From: Acidimicrobiaceae bacterium
GTDB lineage: Bacteria; Actinomycetota; Acidimicrobiia; Acidimicrobiales; RAAP-2
Direction of reading: 5' to 3'
Length of the DNA stretch: 64,000 bases
Assembly: GCA_947455165.1 (NCBI GenBank)
Contig: CANGMP010000003.1
Span: forward strand, 1-64,000
The notes under the pieces were generated by a model that worked only from the letters and a program-made list of their open reading frames with translations, did not search any database and was not told where the DNA came from. The position numbers were made by a program, and so were the translations under genes. How positions within the stretch are numbered: the first letter of the stretch is position 1; the number at the start of each line of letters is the position of its first letter. This document shows, piece after piece, positions 1 to 7,958 of the stretch.

Positions 1-2
1 AA

Positions 3-758
3 CGAATCATCGGTTGCAGCGACGCCGTACTGGCCAGTTGTGAGATTGAAGCGCAGCAGATCGTTGACTACTACGACGCCAACCCGGCCCGAGTGCACAT
101 CGTGCCGCTCGGCGTCGAACACGCCTTTTTCTCACCGGGTAATCGCATCGAGGCTCGCCGAGCGCTCGGCATGCCGACCGATCAACCACTGTTGCTCTTC
201 GCTGGACGCATCCAAGCCCTCAAGGGTGTCGAGCTCGCCCTGGAGGCCTTCATCGAACTCCGTCAGCGACGCGGCTGTGGTCACCTCGCGATTGTGGGTG
301 GCCCGAGCGGTCCCCAGGGTCGTGAAACGCTGGAGCGAGTCCACGCCCGCATCGCCGAGGCCGGGGTCATCGATGCCGTTTCCTTAGTGGCCCCGCAGTC
401 GCACCAGTTGCTCTCAACGTGGTTCCGAGCTTCGGACGTCACTCTCGTGCCATCGCTCGCCGAGAGTTTTGGTCTCGTCGCACTGGAGTCGGCGGCCTGC
501 GGTACTCCGGTTATTGCCTCGGCCGTTGGTGGTCTTTTGACGCTGGTCGAGCCGAATGAGAACGGCATCTTGCTCGAAACCCGCGACCCCAGTGACTGGG
601 CCGACGCCATTGAGGACGTTTTGACGCCCACGAACTCTCGACACATGGCCCAAGCCAGTGCCACGATGGCCCGTCGCTACACCTGGCGCCACACGGCTGA
701 CGCCATCAGTGACCTCGTTGATCGGCTGCGCTCCGGCGCGCTGTTGCTCTGCCCCTGA
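3..758 (+). CDS. Glycosyltransferase family 4, MshA-like (5' end outside window)
   Basis: The reading frame is already open at base 3, so the start lies upstream and only the C-terminal part is seen. It shows the GT-B nucleotide-sugar half: a PLGVE..FFSPG segment, a GR.QALKG motif, and the GT4 signature E-SFGLVAL-E followed by SAACGTPVIA. This class transfers a sugar from a nucleotide donor. The next gene encodes a YbjN-domain protein, the same pair order seen at mshA in mycobacteria, so D-inositol-3-phosphate glycosyltransferase (mycothiol step 1) is the best guess. The substrate cannot be read from this fragment. The stop codon overlaps the next start (TGATG). Confidence 0.8.
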   Translation, partial: RIIGCSDAVLASCEIEAQQIVDYYDANPARVHIVPLGVEHAFFSPGNRIEARRALGMPTDQPLLLFAGRIQALKGVELALEAFIELRQRRGCGHLAIVGGPSGPQGRETLERVHARIAEAGVIDAVSLVAPQSHQLLSTWFRASDVTLVPSLAESFGLVALESAACGTPVIASAVGGLLTLVEPNENGILLETRDPSDWADAIEDVLTPTNSRHMAQASATMARRYTWRHTADAISDLVDRLRSGALLLCP

Positions 759-1255
759 TGAGTTCAACACCGCTCACTGACGAACAGGCGGCTCGTGCCT
801 TTGGCGAGATGCTCCAGACCTGGGCGGCCGATTTGTTGGTCAACGACCAAATGGTGGCACTCGAGGGAACCAACGAACCCGACGGCCGCGGTCAGTTGCA
901 GTGGCTCCTGCGCTTTGCCGGTGAGGAAAAGCAGTTCATCGCCCTGTGGCTCAGCGTCCGTCAACGCACGGTCTATGTCGAGTCTGAAATCATGCCGGCG
1001 CCCGAGGAGAACACGGAAGAGGTTCTGCGTTTTGCGTTGACGAAAAATGCCGAGCTCTACCCACTGCATATCGCCATTGGTCCCGACAGTGGCCTCTATC
1101 TCGTGACTCGTTTCCCCGTGGGGGAGGGTTCGCCGGAACTACTCGATGAACTCTGTGGCGCCACGTTGCGCTACGTGGACGAACTCTTTCCGACGATGAT
1201 GGCTCGTGGCTTTGCCTCGGTCTATCGCCGACGATCTCGTCGTGCCTCCCACTGA
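758..1255 (+). CDS. YbjN-domain protein
   Basis: This 165-residue soluble protein has the alternating strand-helix pattern of YbjN/type III secretion chaperone-like proteins, with a central LWLSVRQRTVYVESEIMP strand region and a helix-rich C-terminus ending in basic residues. No catalytic motif is visible. Its ATG overlaps the stop of the upstream glycosyltransferase by one base, so the two are translationally coupled. Actinobacterial genomes commonly keep a YbjN gene beside mshA, which supports both assignments. Its biochemical role is unknown. Confidence 0.7.
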   Translation: MSSTPLTDEQAARAFGEMLQTWAADLLVNDQMVALEGTNEPDGRGQLQWLLRFAGEEKQFIALWLSVRQRTVYVESEIMPAPEENTEEVLRFALTKNAELYPLHIAIGPDSGLYLVTRFPVGEGSPELLDELCGATLRYVDELFPTMMARGFASVYRRRSRRASH

Positions 1256-1283
1256 CCCGAAATTGGTGGTTTCACAACTGCAC

Positions 1284-1289
1284 TAGCGT
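1284..1289 (+). promoter_or_regulatory. -10 element of proC, probable leaderless promoter
   Basis: TAGCGT matches TAnnnT and is followed by exactly six bases and the proC ATG. No ribosome-binding site lies between them. This places transcription start at or next to the start codon. Confidence 0.5.
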
Positions 1290-1295
1290 GGTGGG

Positions 1296-2105
1296 ATGGC
1301 TTTTGACCTCATCATTGTTGGCGGTGGACGTATGGGCGGCGCGCTCGCCAAGGGCCTCGTGAAGGCCAACTGGTGCGCCCCTAGCGCCCTCGCCATTATT
1401 GAAACTTCCCAGCAAACTCGTGAAGCGCTGGCCCTCGAACTTCCCGGCGTAACCGTGTTGGCATCGCTCGAACTCGAGCACGTTGACACTGAGCGCACCG
1501 GTGCCGTCCTCGCCGTCAAGCCGGACCAGGCTGAAGGCACCGCACGTCTCATTGGCGCCGTTGGCGTTCGTCGTCTCCTCTCGGTCGTCGCGGGGCTCTC
1601 AACCAAGCGTCTCGAAGCCGTACTGCCGTCGGGGGCCGCGGTCATCCGATCGATGCCCAACACGCCAGTCCTCGTCGGCAAGGGCGTGTCGGCGATCTCC
1701 GGTGGCGACTTTGCCACCAAGGACGACCTCGACTGGGCCTCGAGTGTGCTCGGTGCCGTCGGCACCGTCGTTCGCTTGAGCGAAAAGCACATGGACACCG
1801 TCACCGGACTTTCGGGTCCCATGCCGGCTTATCTCTACATGGTCGTTGAGGCACTCGTGGAGGCTGGTGTCCACCAAGGGCTCACGCGCGAAGTTTCGCG
1901 GGAACTCGTCATCGGCACCTTTGAAGGTTCGGCCGCACTGTTAGCCGCATCCGGTGAGACGCCCGAAGAGCTCCGCAGTCAAGTCACCTCGCCCGGTGGC
2001 ACGACGGCGGCCGGACTTCGCATGCTCGAAGCTCGCGCGGTGCGCGCCGCATTCCTAGAAGCCGTCGCGGCTGCCTCGGAGCGCAGTCGACAACTGGGTC
2101 GTTAG
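1296..2105 (+). CDS. proC: Pyrroline-5-carboxylate reductase
   Basis: Catalyses the last step of proline synthesis, reducing 1-pyrroline-5-carboxylate with NAD(P)H in the cytoplasm. The 269-residue length is normal. The N-terminal Rossmann motif GGGRMG (residues 9-14), the SMPNTP motif near residue 127, the PAYLYMVVEAL helix and the family signature SPGGTTAAGL near residue 232 are all present. It lies 40 bases after the YbjN gene and just before rex. The ATG has no Shine-Dalgarno sequence and sits six bases after a TAGCGT box, so the message may be leaderless. Confidence 0.95.
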   Translation: MAFDLIIVGGGRMGGALAKGLVKANWCAPSALAIIETSQQTREALALELPGVTVLASLELEHVDTERTGAVLAVKPDQAEGTARLIGAVGVRRLLSVVAGLSTKRLEAVLPSGAAVIRSMPNTPVLVGKGVSAISGGDFATKDDLDWASSVLGAVGTVVRLSEKHMDTVTGLSGPMPAYLYMVVEALVEAGVHQGLTREVSRELVIGTFEGSAALLAASGETPEELRSQVTSPGGTTAAGLRMLEARAVRAAFLEAVAAASERSRQLGR

Positions 2106-2126
2106 GCCAGCGAGAGTCTCTTCATC

Positions 2127-2825
2127 ATGTCGAGTGCACTGAATCGCCAGAACCAACTGTCCGAGCCGACGATTGCCCGTCTGCCCGTCTATCAGCGAAT
2201 CGCCCAAGAGATGCTGCGTCGTGGAACGACCAAGACCGACTCCAAACGACTTGGTGAACTCGCGGGAGTTACGCCCGCCACGGTGCGTCGTGACCTCTCG
2301 GGTCTTGGCCCACTCGGAACCCGAGGTTCCGGATATGACGTGCAGACACTCGAGGTTCAGATCGACGAGGCCCTTGGCCACAACCGTCACTACGACGTTG
2401 TGATTGTCGGACTCGGAAATCTGGGTCGCGCCCTCGTTGGTTCCACCAACTTTCTTATCCGCGGAGCGCAGATCATTGGCCTCTACGACATCGACCCTTC
2501 ACTCGTCGGCACGACGCTGAACAACATCCCCGTGCTCGATCCCCGGGAGGGCATCATGAACGCCACCATTGGCGTTATCTGTACGCCGGCCGAGGCGGCT
2601 CAGGCCGCGGCCGACGCCTTGGTCGGCGCCAATATTCACGCCATTTTGAACTTCTCGCCGCGAGTCTTAGACGTCCCGGTCGGCACGGCCGTGCGCTACG
2701 TCGACTTCTCGATTGAGCTGCAGATTCTCGCGTATCACCTCACGAACGGCACCGGACCGCTGGGTGGGGGACTGCTGCGCACCCTGGGTCTCACCACCCC
2801 GCCCGTCGTGGCCCGACCCTCCTAG
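2127..2825 (+). CDS. rex: Redox-sensing transcriptional repressor Rex
   Basis: Rex senses the NADH/NAD ratio and represses respiratory and fermentative genes when NADH is low. The 232-residue protein has the N-terminal winged helix with the recognition segment TPATVRRDLS..G..GTRGSGYDV, followed by a Rossmann domain starting VIVGLGNLGRAL and a YDIDPSLVG strand that contacts the dinucleotide. It opens the heme operon, 18 bases before hemA, the arrangement found in several actinobacteria. In this window the obvious candidate targets are the nuo, cta/qcr and hem genes, but I found no complete TTGTGA-N6-TCACAA operator. Confidence 0.95.
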   Translation: MSSALNRQNQLSEPTIARLPVYQRIAQEMLRRGTTKTDSKRLGELAGVTPATVRRDLSGLGPLGTRGSGYDVQTLEVQIDEALGHNRHYDVVIVGLGNLGRALVGSTNFLIRGAQIIGLYDIDPSLVGTTLNNIPVLDPREGIMNATIGVICTPAEAAQAAADALVGANIHAILNFSPRVLDVPVGTAVRYVDFSIELQILAYHLTNGTGPLGGGLLRTLGLTTPPVVARPS

Positions 2826-2843
2826 CATGAGGTCGGAGGCGAC

Positions 2844-4106
2844 GTGTCATTTCTCTCAGTTGGTTTAAATCACGAACGGGCCTCACTCGACCTGCTTGAA
2901 CGGGTCACGGTGCCCGACGACGAGTTCGGCAAAGCGCTCGGCACGCTGCTCGCCAACGCCAATATTCAAGAGGCCGTCTTAGTTTCAACGTGCCTGCGTA
3001 CCGAGGTCTACGCCGTCATCGATCGCTTTCACGGTGCCGTCGAAGAGATCACGGCCACGTTGGCCGACATCACTCATGTCGATGCCGAGGAGATTGCCCC
3101 ACTGCTCGAAATTCACTTTGACCGTGGTGTCTCCAATCATCTCTTCTCCGTGGCCGCCGGACTTAAGTCAGTGGTGCCGGGCGAGTTTGAAGTACTTGGC
3201 CAACTCCGTCGATCTCTCGAACGGGCCGAAGAAGAGCACGCGGTCGGCGGTGAACTTTCCGCTCTGTTCCAGCGTGCCATCGGCGCCGGTCGCAAGGTCC
3301 GTGCCGAGACGGCCATCTCTCGTGGCACGACCAGTTTCGCCCAGGCCACGGTCGACCTCATTGCTCGCGAAGCGGGCAGCGAGACGTCCGGCACGACGGC
3401 CATCGTCTTTGGCGCCGGTCAGCTCGGCCAGGGCATCGTCAAGGGTCTGCGCGACGATCGCTTCGGCTTCGACCGCATCGTGGTGGCCAACCGCACGTTG
3501 AGCAACGCCCAACAGTTGGTTGACGAACTCGGCGATGGCCGAGTCACTGCGCTCACGCTCGAAGACGTGTCGACGCTGGTGCCAACGGCCCGGGTCGTCG
3601 TCACGGCCGTGGAAGTGCCGCAGACCATTTTGGGCCTGACTGACTTCGTTGCCAGTCCAGCCCCCGTCTTGATCGTGGACCTCGGCATGCCGCGAGTCGT
3701 CGACGCCGACGTCGACGCCTTGTCTCACGTGCGACGCCTTGACATTGCTCACTTGCAACAAGTTGTCGACACGTCACTCTCCGAACGTCGCGAAGAGATC
3801 ACTGCCGCTCAAGAGATCTTGAAAGTCGAGGTTGAAAAATATCTCGAAGACCGACGTTCTCGCGGAGCCGCCTCGATTGTTTCTGAGTTTCGTGAACGAC
3901 TCGAGACGCTTCGCCGCAACGAGCTCGCCAAGCGCGAGAGCGAGTTCTCGTTCCTCACCGCCGAGCAGTGGGAGCAAGTTGAATCACTCACTCGCTCCAT
4001 CGTGGCCAAAGTCGCCCACCAGCCCACGCAGACGCTGAAAGACTCGGCCGGCACTGACCGCGGCCAGCGCATGACCGAGGCTCTTCGAAACCTCTTTGAT
4101 CTGTGA
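2844..4106 (+). CDS. hemA: Glutamyl-tRNA reductase
   Basis: First committed enzyme of C5-pathway tetrapyrrole synthesis; reduces glutamyl-tRNA to glutamate-1-semialdehyde with NADPH. The 420-residue protein has the catalytic Cys50 in STC-LRTEVY, the GRKVRAET motif, a NADPH Rossmann segment (VFGAGQLGQG) and a C-terminal dimerisation helix region. The residue after Cys50 is Leu where most homologues have Asn. The GTG start is supported by GGAGG six bases upstream. The stop overlaps the hemC start by four bases (GTGA). Confidence 0.96.
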   Translation: MSFLSVGLNHERASLDLLERVTVPDDEFGKALGTLLANANIQEAVLVSTCLRTEVYAVIDRFHGAVEEITATLADITHVDAEEIAPLLEIHFDRGVSNHLFSVAAGLKSVVPGEFEVLGQLRRSLERAEEEHAVGGELSALFQRAIGAGRKVRAETAISRGTTSFAQATVDLIAREAGSETSGTTAIVFGAGQLGQGIVKGLRDDRFGFDRIVVANRTLSNAQQLVDELGDGRVTALTLEDVSTLVPTARVVVTAVEVPQTILGLTDFVASPAPVLIVDLGMPRVVDADVDALSHVRRLDIAHLQQVVDTSLSERREEITAAQEILKVEVEKYLEDRRSRGAASIVSEFRERLETLRRNELAKRESEFSFLTAEQWEQVESLTRSIVAKVAHQPTQTLKDSAGTDRGQRMTEALRNLFDL

Positions 4107-4999
4107 GCACGCTTCGTCTCGCCACTCGTCGTTCGCCCCTCGCCCTCACGCAGGCGACCGAAGTGGCTCGTCGTCTAAACGACGCCGGGATTGCAACCGA
4201 GATTGTCGAAGTTGTGACGACGGGTGACGTGCGTACGGATGTCCCACTGGCGACTATCGCCGGGCAAGGCGTCTTTGCCGCCGAAGTGCAGTTGGCGGTG
4301 CTCGAAGGTCGGGCCGATGTGGCCGTGCATTCAGCCAAGGATCTCCCGTCGGTCACGCCGGCCGGCTTGGTGATTGCCTCGGTGCCCGAACGTCGGGACC
4401 CCGCTGACGTCCTCGTCGGTCGCGCCCTCGCGGGACTCGGGCCCGGTGCGACAATCGCGACCGGCTCACCCCGCCGCCGGGCCATCTTGGCCGAGCGCCG
4501 ACCCGATCTCAATTTCGTGGAACTTCGCGGCAACATGGCCGCTCGCCTCGATGCGGCATCGCAGCCCGGCATCGACGCCGTCATCGCCGCCGCGGCAGCG
4601 CTCGACCGTTTGGGCTGGAACGACCGCATCGCTGAACGGCTCGACCCCGAGTGGTTCACACCCCAAGTTGGTCAAGGAGCGTTGGCGCTCGAGAGTCGTC
4701 TCGATGATGTCTCGACACGCGAACTCCTTGCCACGATTAACGACGAGCAGGCCGCTCTTCGCCTCACGTGCGAGCGTGCATTTCTGGCTGAGCTCGGCGC
4801 GGGCTGCTCAATACCGGCGGCGGCCTATGCCACGCTCGATGGTTCGCACATCACCCTTCGTGGGGTGATGGCCGACGCCGAGGGATATCGCGTGGTTCGC
4901 CACAGCGCCCAAGGGACCGACGCCCAAGCGCTCGGCCGCGATGTCGCACGCTTTGTTCGAGATGAACTCGGTGGCGGTTCGCTTCAATCGAGTCGATAA
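4103..4999 (+). CDS. hemC: Porphobilinogen deaminase (hydroxymethylbilane synthase)
   Basis: Polymerises four porphobilinogens into hydroxymethylbilane. The 298-residue sequence shows the N-terminal LRLATRRSPLAL motif, HSAKDLP at residues 76-82, and the dipyrromethane-cofactor attachment Cys235 in ELGAGCSIP. Length is typical. The GTG start overlaps hemA by four bases and hemD follows after two bases, so hemA-hemC-hemD are tightly coupled. Confidence 0.96.
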   Translation: MSTLRLATRRSPLALTQATEVARRLNDAGIATEIVEVVTTGDVRTDVPLATIAGQGVFAAEVQLAVLEGRADVAVHSAKDLPSVTPAGLVIASVPERRDPADVLVGRALAGLGPGATIATGSPRRRAILAERRPDLNFVELRGNMAARLDAASQPGIDAVIAAAAALDRLGWNDRIAERLDPEWFTPQVGQGALALESRLDDVSTRELLATINDEQAALRLTCERAFLAELGAGCSIPAAAYATLDGSHITLRGVMADAEGYRVVRHSAQGTDAQALGRDVARFVRDELGGGSLQSSR

Positions 5000-5001
5000 C
5001 G

Positions 5002-5679
5002 GTGAAGCGGGTCGTCCTCACGCGAGAGTCTCCGCGAAACGACGAACTGCGCGACGTGTTAAGCGCAACCTTCACCGTCTTTGAGGTGCCCGCCACGTTC
5101 ACCGAGGAGTTTTCGGCAGCCGAAGTCTGTGTCGCATTTGATGCGCTCCACATCCAACCGGCCACGATTGTGGTGACGAGCGCGCGAAGTGCCCGAGCGC
5201 TCGCTGCCGTCCTTGCGAACATCGAAGTCTCTCCCACCGTGGTGGCCATCGGTCCGGCCACGTTGCGGGCGCTGGAGCACGTGGGTCTTCATGGCGCCAC
5301 GATGGCCCCCGAGGCGTCGGCCACAGCAGTTGGTGCGATGCCACTTACGACCCCAATCCTTTCGGTGGGGGCCGAAGCGCCTCGTCCCGAGTTAACCGAA
5401 ACGCTCGCCCAGCGCGGCCTGAGCTCGACGCACCTCGTGGCCTACCGCACGGTTCCGCGCACATTAAGCGAGGCTGAGCAGCGTCTCGTGGCCGAGGCCG
5501 ACGCCGTCGTCGTGGCGGCGCCGTCGGCGTGGCGAGTCGTCAAGTCGCTGGTGTCGCCCACGAGCGTGGTCGTGGTGCCGGGTGAGACCACGGCCGGCGA
5601 AGTTCGTGCGACTCACGGACGAGTCGTGGTGGCCGCCTCCACACAAGAAATCCAGCGCTCGCTGGCCTCAAGCATCTGA
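5002..5679 (+). CDS. hemD: Uroporphyrinogen-III synthase
   Basis: Closes hydroxymethylbilane to uroporphyrinogen III. The family is poorly conserved in sequence; this 225-residue protein shows its two-lobed pattern: VVLTRE at the start, TSARSARAL and VAIGPATLRAL in the middle, AYRTVPR at the hinge, and the late APSAWRVVKSL and VPGETTAGEVR segments. Position between hemC and hemB makes the call firm. It uses a GTG start two bases after hemC. Confidence 0.88.
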   Translation: MKRVVLTRESPRNDELRDVLSATFTVFEVPATFTEEFSAAEVCVAFDALHIQPATIVVTSARSARALAAVLANIEVSPTVVAIGPATLRALEHVGLHGATMAPEASATAVGAMPLTTPILSVGAEAPRPELTETLAQRGLSSTHLVAYRTVPRTLSEAEQRLVAEADAVVVAAPSAWRVVKSLVSPTSVVVVPGETTAGEVRATHGRVVVAASTQEIQRSLASSI

Positions 5680-5691
5680 ATTCGCCGCTAC

Positions 5692-5697
5692 TAGCCT
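5692..5697 (+). promoter_or_regulatory. -10 element of hemB, probable leaderless promoter
   Basis: TAGCCT is followed by six bases and the hemB ATG, without a ribosome-binding site. hemB and hemL may therefore be transcribed from their own start as well as by read-through from hemACD. Confidence 0.45.
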
Positions 5698-5703
5698 GAA
5701 CTC

Positions 5704-6687
5704 ATGGCCTTCCCCAACGAACGTCCTCGACGCCTGCGTACCACCCCGGCCCTTCGCCAGTTGGTGGCCGAAACGACACTTCACGTTGATGACCTCGTGG
5801 CCCCGCTCTTTGTGGCCGAGGGTCTCAGTGCGCCGAATCCGATCAACTCACTCCCGGGGCAGTTTCAACACACGGTGCCGAGCCTGCTGGCCGAAGCTCG
5901 CGAGCTCTACGCCCGCGGTATTCGCAGCCTCATCCTCTTCGGCGTGCCGGCCTCCAAGGATGAACTCGGCTCGGGAGCCTATGACCCCAACGGCATTGCT
6001 CAAGTGGCGCTGCGTACGTTGCGTGACGAGTTCGGTGACGACATGGTGATCATGGCCGACCTCTGCCTCGACGAGTACACCAGCCATGGCCACTGCGGCA
6101 TCGTGCGCAGTGACGGCACGGTCGATAATGACGCCACCCTCGAGCTCTACGCCAAGACTGCTGTGGTGCAGGTCCAAGCCGGTGCCCACATCGTCGCTCC
6201 GAGCGGCATGATGGACGGGCAAGTGGCCGCCATTCGCCGCGGCCTCGACGAGGCCGGGGCCACCGATACGGCGATCTTGGCCTACGCCGCCAAGTACGCG
6301 AGCGGTCTCTACGGGCCCTTCCGTGAAGCCGTGGGTGTGGAAATTGCCAACGGTGGTAACCGGCGGACCTACCAACAGAACCCGGCCAATCGCCGCGAGT
6401 CGCTGCGCGAGGCCCGCGCCGATGTTGAGCAGGGTGCCGACATCATCATGGTGAAGCCGGCCATGACCTACCTCGACGTCGTGGCCGACTTGCGCCGCGA
6501 ACTCGATGTTCCGCTCTGTGCGTACCACGTGAGTGGTGAATACGCGATGATCAAGGCGGCCGCCGCGAACGGTTGGATTGACGGCGAAGCCGTGGCCCTC
6601 GAACAGCTACTCGCCGTTCGTCGCGCCGGCGCTGATTTTGTCTTGACGTACTTTGCCAAGGAGATAGCGGAAGTGTTGCAGCGATGA
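5704..6687 (+). CDS. hemB: Delta-aminolevulinic acid dehydratase (porphobilinogen synthase)
   Basis: Condenses two 5-aminolevulinates to porphobilinogen. The 327-residue protein has both Schiff-base lysines: Lys197 in AKYASGLYGPFR and Lys251 in VKPAMTYLD. The metal loop reads CLDEYTSHGHC (Cys121, Asp123, Cys131), so one of the three cysteines of the classical zinc site is Asp, an intermediate between the zinc and magnesium types. APSGMMDGQ replaces the more usual APSDMMDGR. The stop overlaps hemL by four bases. Confidence 0.96.
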   Translation: MAFPNERPRRLRTTPALRQLVAETTLHVDDLVAPLFVAEGLSAPNPINSLPGQFQHTVPSLLAEARELYARGIRSLILFGVPASKDELGSGAYDPNGIAQVALRTLRDEFGDDMVIMADLCLDEYTSHGHCGIVRSDGTVDNDATLELYAKTAVVQVQAGAHIVAPSGMMDGQVAAIRRGLDEAGATDTAILAYAAKYASGLYGPFREAVGVEIANGGNRRTYQQNPANRRESLREARADVEQGADIIMVKPAMTYLDVVADLRRELDVPLCAYHVSGEYAMIKAAAANGWIDGEAVALEQLLAVRRAGADFVLTYFAKEIAEVLQR

Positions 6688-7958
6688 CGACCAACAGTGA
6701 GTGGTTCACTCGAGCTCAAGCAGTTATTCCCGGCGGCGTTGACTCGCCAGTCCGCAGCTTCCGAAGCGTCGGTGGCACCCCGTACACGGTGGTCTCCGGT
6801 AGTGGTGCCTACGTGACCGACGTCGAGGGCAAGACCTACATCGACTTCGTACAGAGCTACGGAGCCTCCCTCCTCGGCCACGCCCACCCCTCGGTCGTCA
6901 AGGCACTCTGTGATCGAGCCGCCCTCGGTACCACCTTTGGCGCTCCCACGCAGGGTGAAGTGCTGCTCGCCGAGGCCATGACCGCGCGCGTCGCCGGCCT
7001 CGAACAGGTCCGACTCGTGAGCTCGGGTACCGAGGCCGTGATGAGCGCGGTTCGTCTCGCTCGTGGCGCCACGAAGCGAAGCAAGATCTTGAAGTTTGAT
7101 GGCTGCTACCACGGACACTCCGACGCCCTCCTCGTCGCTGGTGGCAGTGGCGTGGCTCAGATGGGTCTGCCCGACTCGGCCGGTGTTACTGCCGGCGCCG
7201 TCGGCGACACGATCGTGGCGCCGTACAACGTCGTGCCGACGCTCGATGAGACCGTCGCCGCTGTGCTGGTCGAGCCCGTCGCCGCCAACATGAATCTCGT
7301 GGCCCCGGTGGCCAACTTCCTACAGGGTCTGCGCGCTGAGTGTGACCGTGTCGGCGCGCTCATGATTTTTGATGAAGTCATCACTGGGTTCCGTTTGGCC
7401 TACGGCGGCGCCGAAGAGTTCTTTGGCGTGACGCCCGACATCTGGTGCTTTGGCAAGGTGATTGGCGGAGGTCTGCCGGTCGGTGCCTTTGGCGGCAGCC
7501 GAGAACTCTTGACCAACTTGGCCCCGCTGGGGCCGGTCTACCAAGCCGGCACGCTTTCGGGAAATCCCCTGGCCACGGCGGCCGGCATCACCGTGCTCGG
7601 CGCCATGGACCGCGCCGCTTACGAGGCGCTCACAACTAAGGCTCAGAACTTCGCGGCCCAACTCCAACAGGTGATTCGCGACAACGGGCTCTACGCCATT
7701 GTTCCGACGCAGGGATCGTTGCTTGGTCTGTACCTCGCTCGTAGTGAGAGTGCCGCGCCGACCAACTTTGACGAAGCCAAGGTTCTCTGCGACAACGGGC
7801 TCTATCGAACCTTCTTCCACGAGATGCTCAGTCGGGGCATTGCCATGGCCCCTGGTGCCTACGAGATCATGTTCCTCTCCATGGCGCACAGCCAAGAGGA
7901 CCTCGACGCCACACTGCGCGCGGCCGCCGAAGCAGCGCGCGCCACTGCCAACGGGTGA
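6684..7958 (+). CDS. hemL: Glutamate-1-semialdehyde 2,1-aminomutase
   Basis: PLP enzyme that converts glutamate-1-semialdehyde to 5-aminolevulinate, completing the C5 route begun by HemA. The 424-residue protein has PGGVDSPVRSF near the N-terminus, SSGTEAVMSAVRLAR (PLP phosphate region), DEVITGFR near 230, and the PLP lysine Lys258 in FGKVIGGGLPVGAFGG, then GTLSGNP. It overlaps hemB upstream and an unknown membrane protein downstream, each by four bases. Confidence 0.96.
   Translation: MTTNSEWFTRAQAVIPGGVDSPVRSFRSVGGTPYTVVSGSGAYVTDVEGKTYIDFVQSYGASLLGHAHPSVVKALCDRAALGTTFGAPTQGEVLLAEAMTARVAGLEQVRLVSSGTEAVMSAVRLARGATKRSKILKFDGCYHGHSDALLVAGGSGVAQMGLPDSAGVTAGAVGDTIVAPYNVVPTLDETVAAVLVEPVAANMNLVAPVANFLQGLRAECDRVGALMIFDEVITGFRLAYGGAEEFFGVTPDIWCFGKVIGGGLPVGAFGGSRELLTNLAPLGPVYQAGTLSGNPLATAAGITVLGAMDRAAYEALTTKAQNFAAQLQQVIRDNGLYAIVPTQGSLLGLYLARSESAAPTNFDEAKVLCDNGLYRTFFHEMLSRGIAMAPGAYEIMFLSMAHSQEDLDATLRAAAEAARATANG

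Noticed and set aside
1262-1280. TTTCACAA before proC as a Rex operator.
   Set aside because: Only one half-site is present; the matching TTGTGA at the required spacing is absent.
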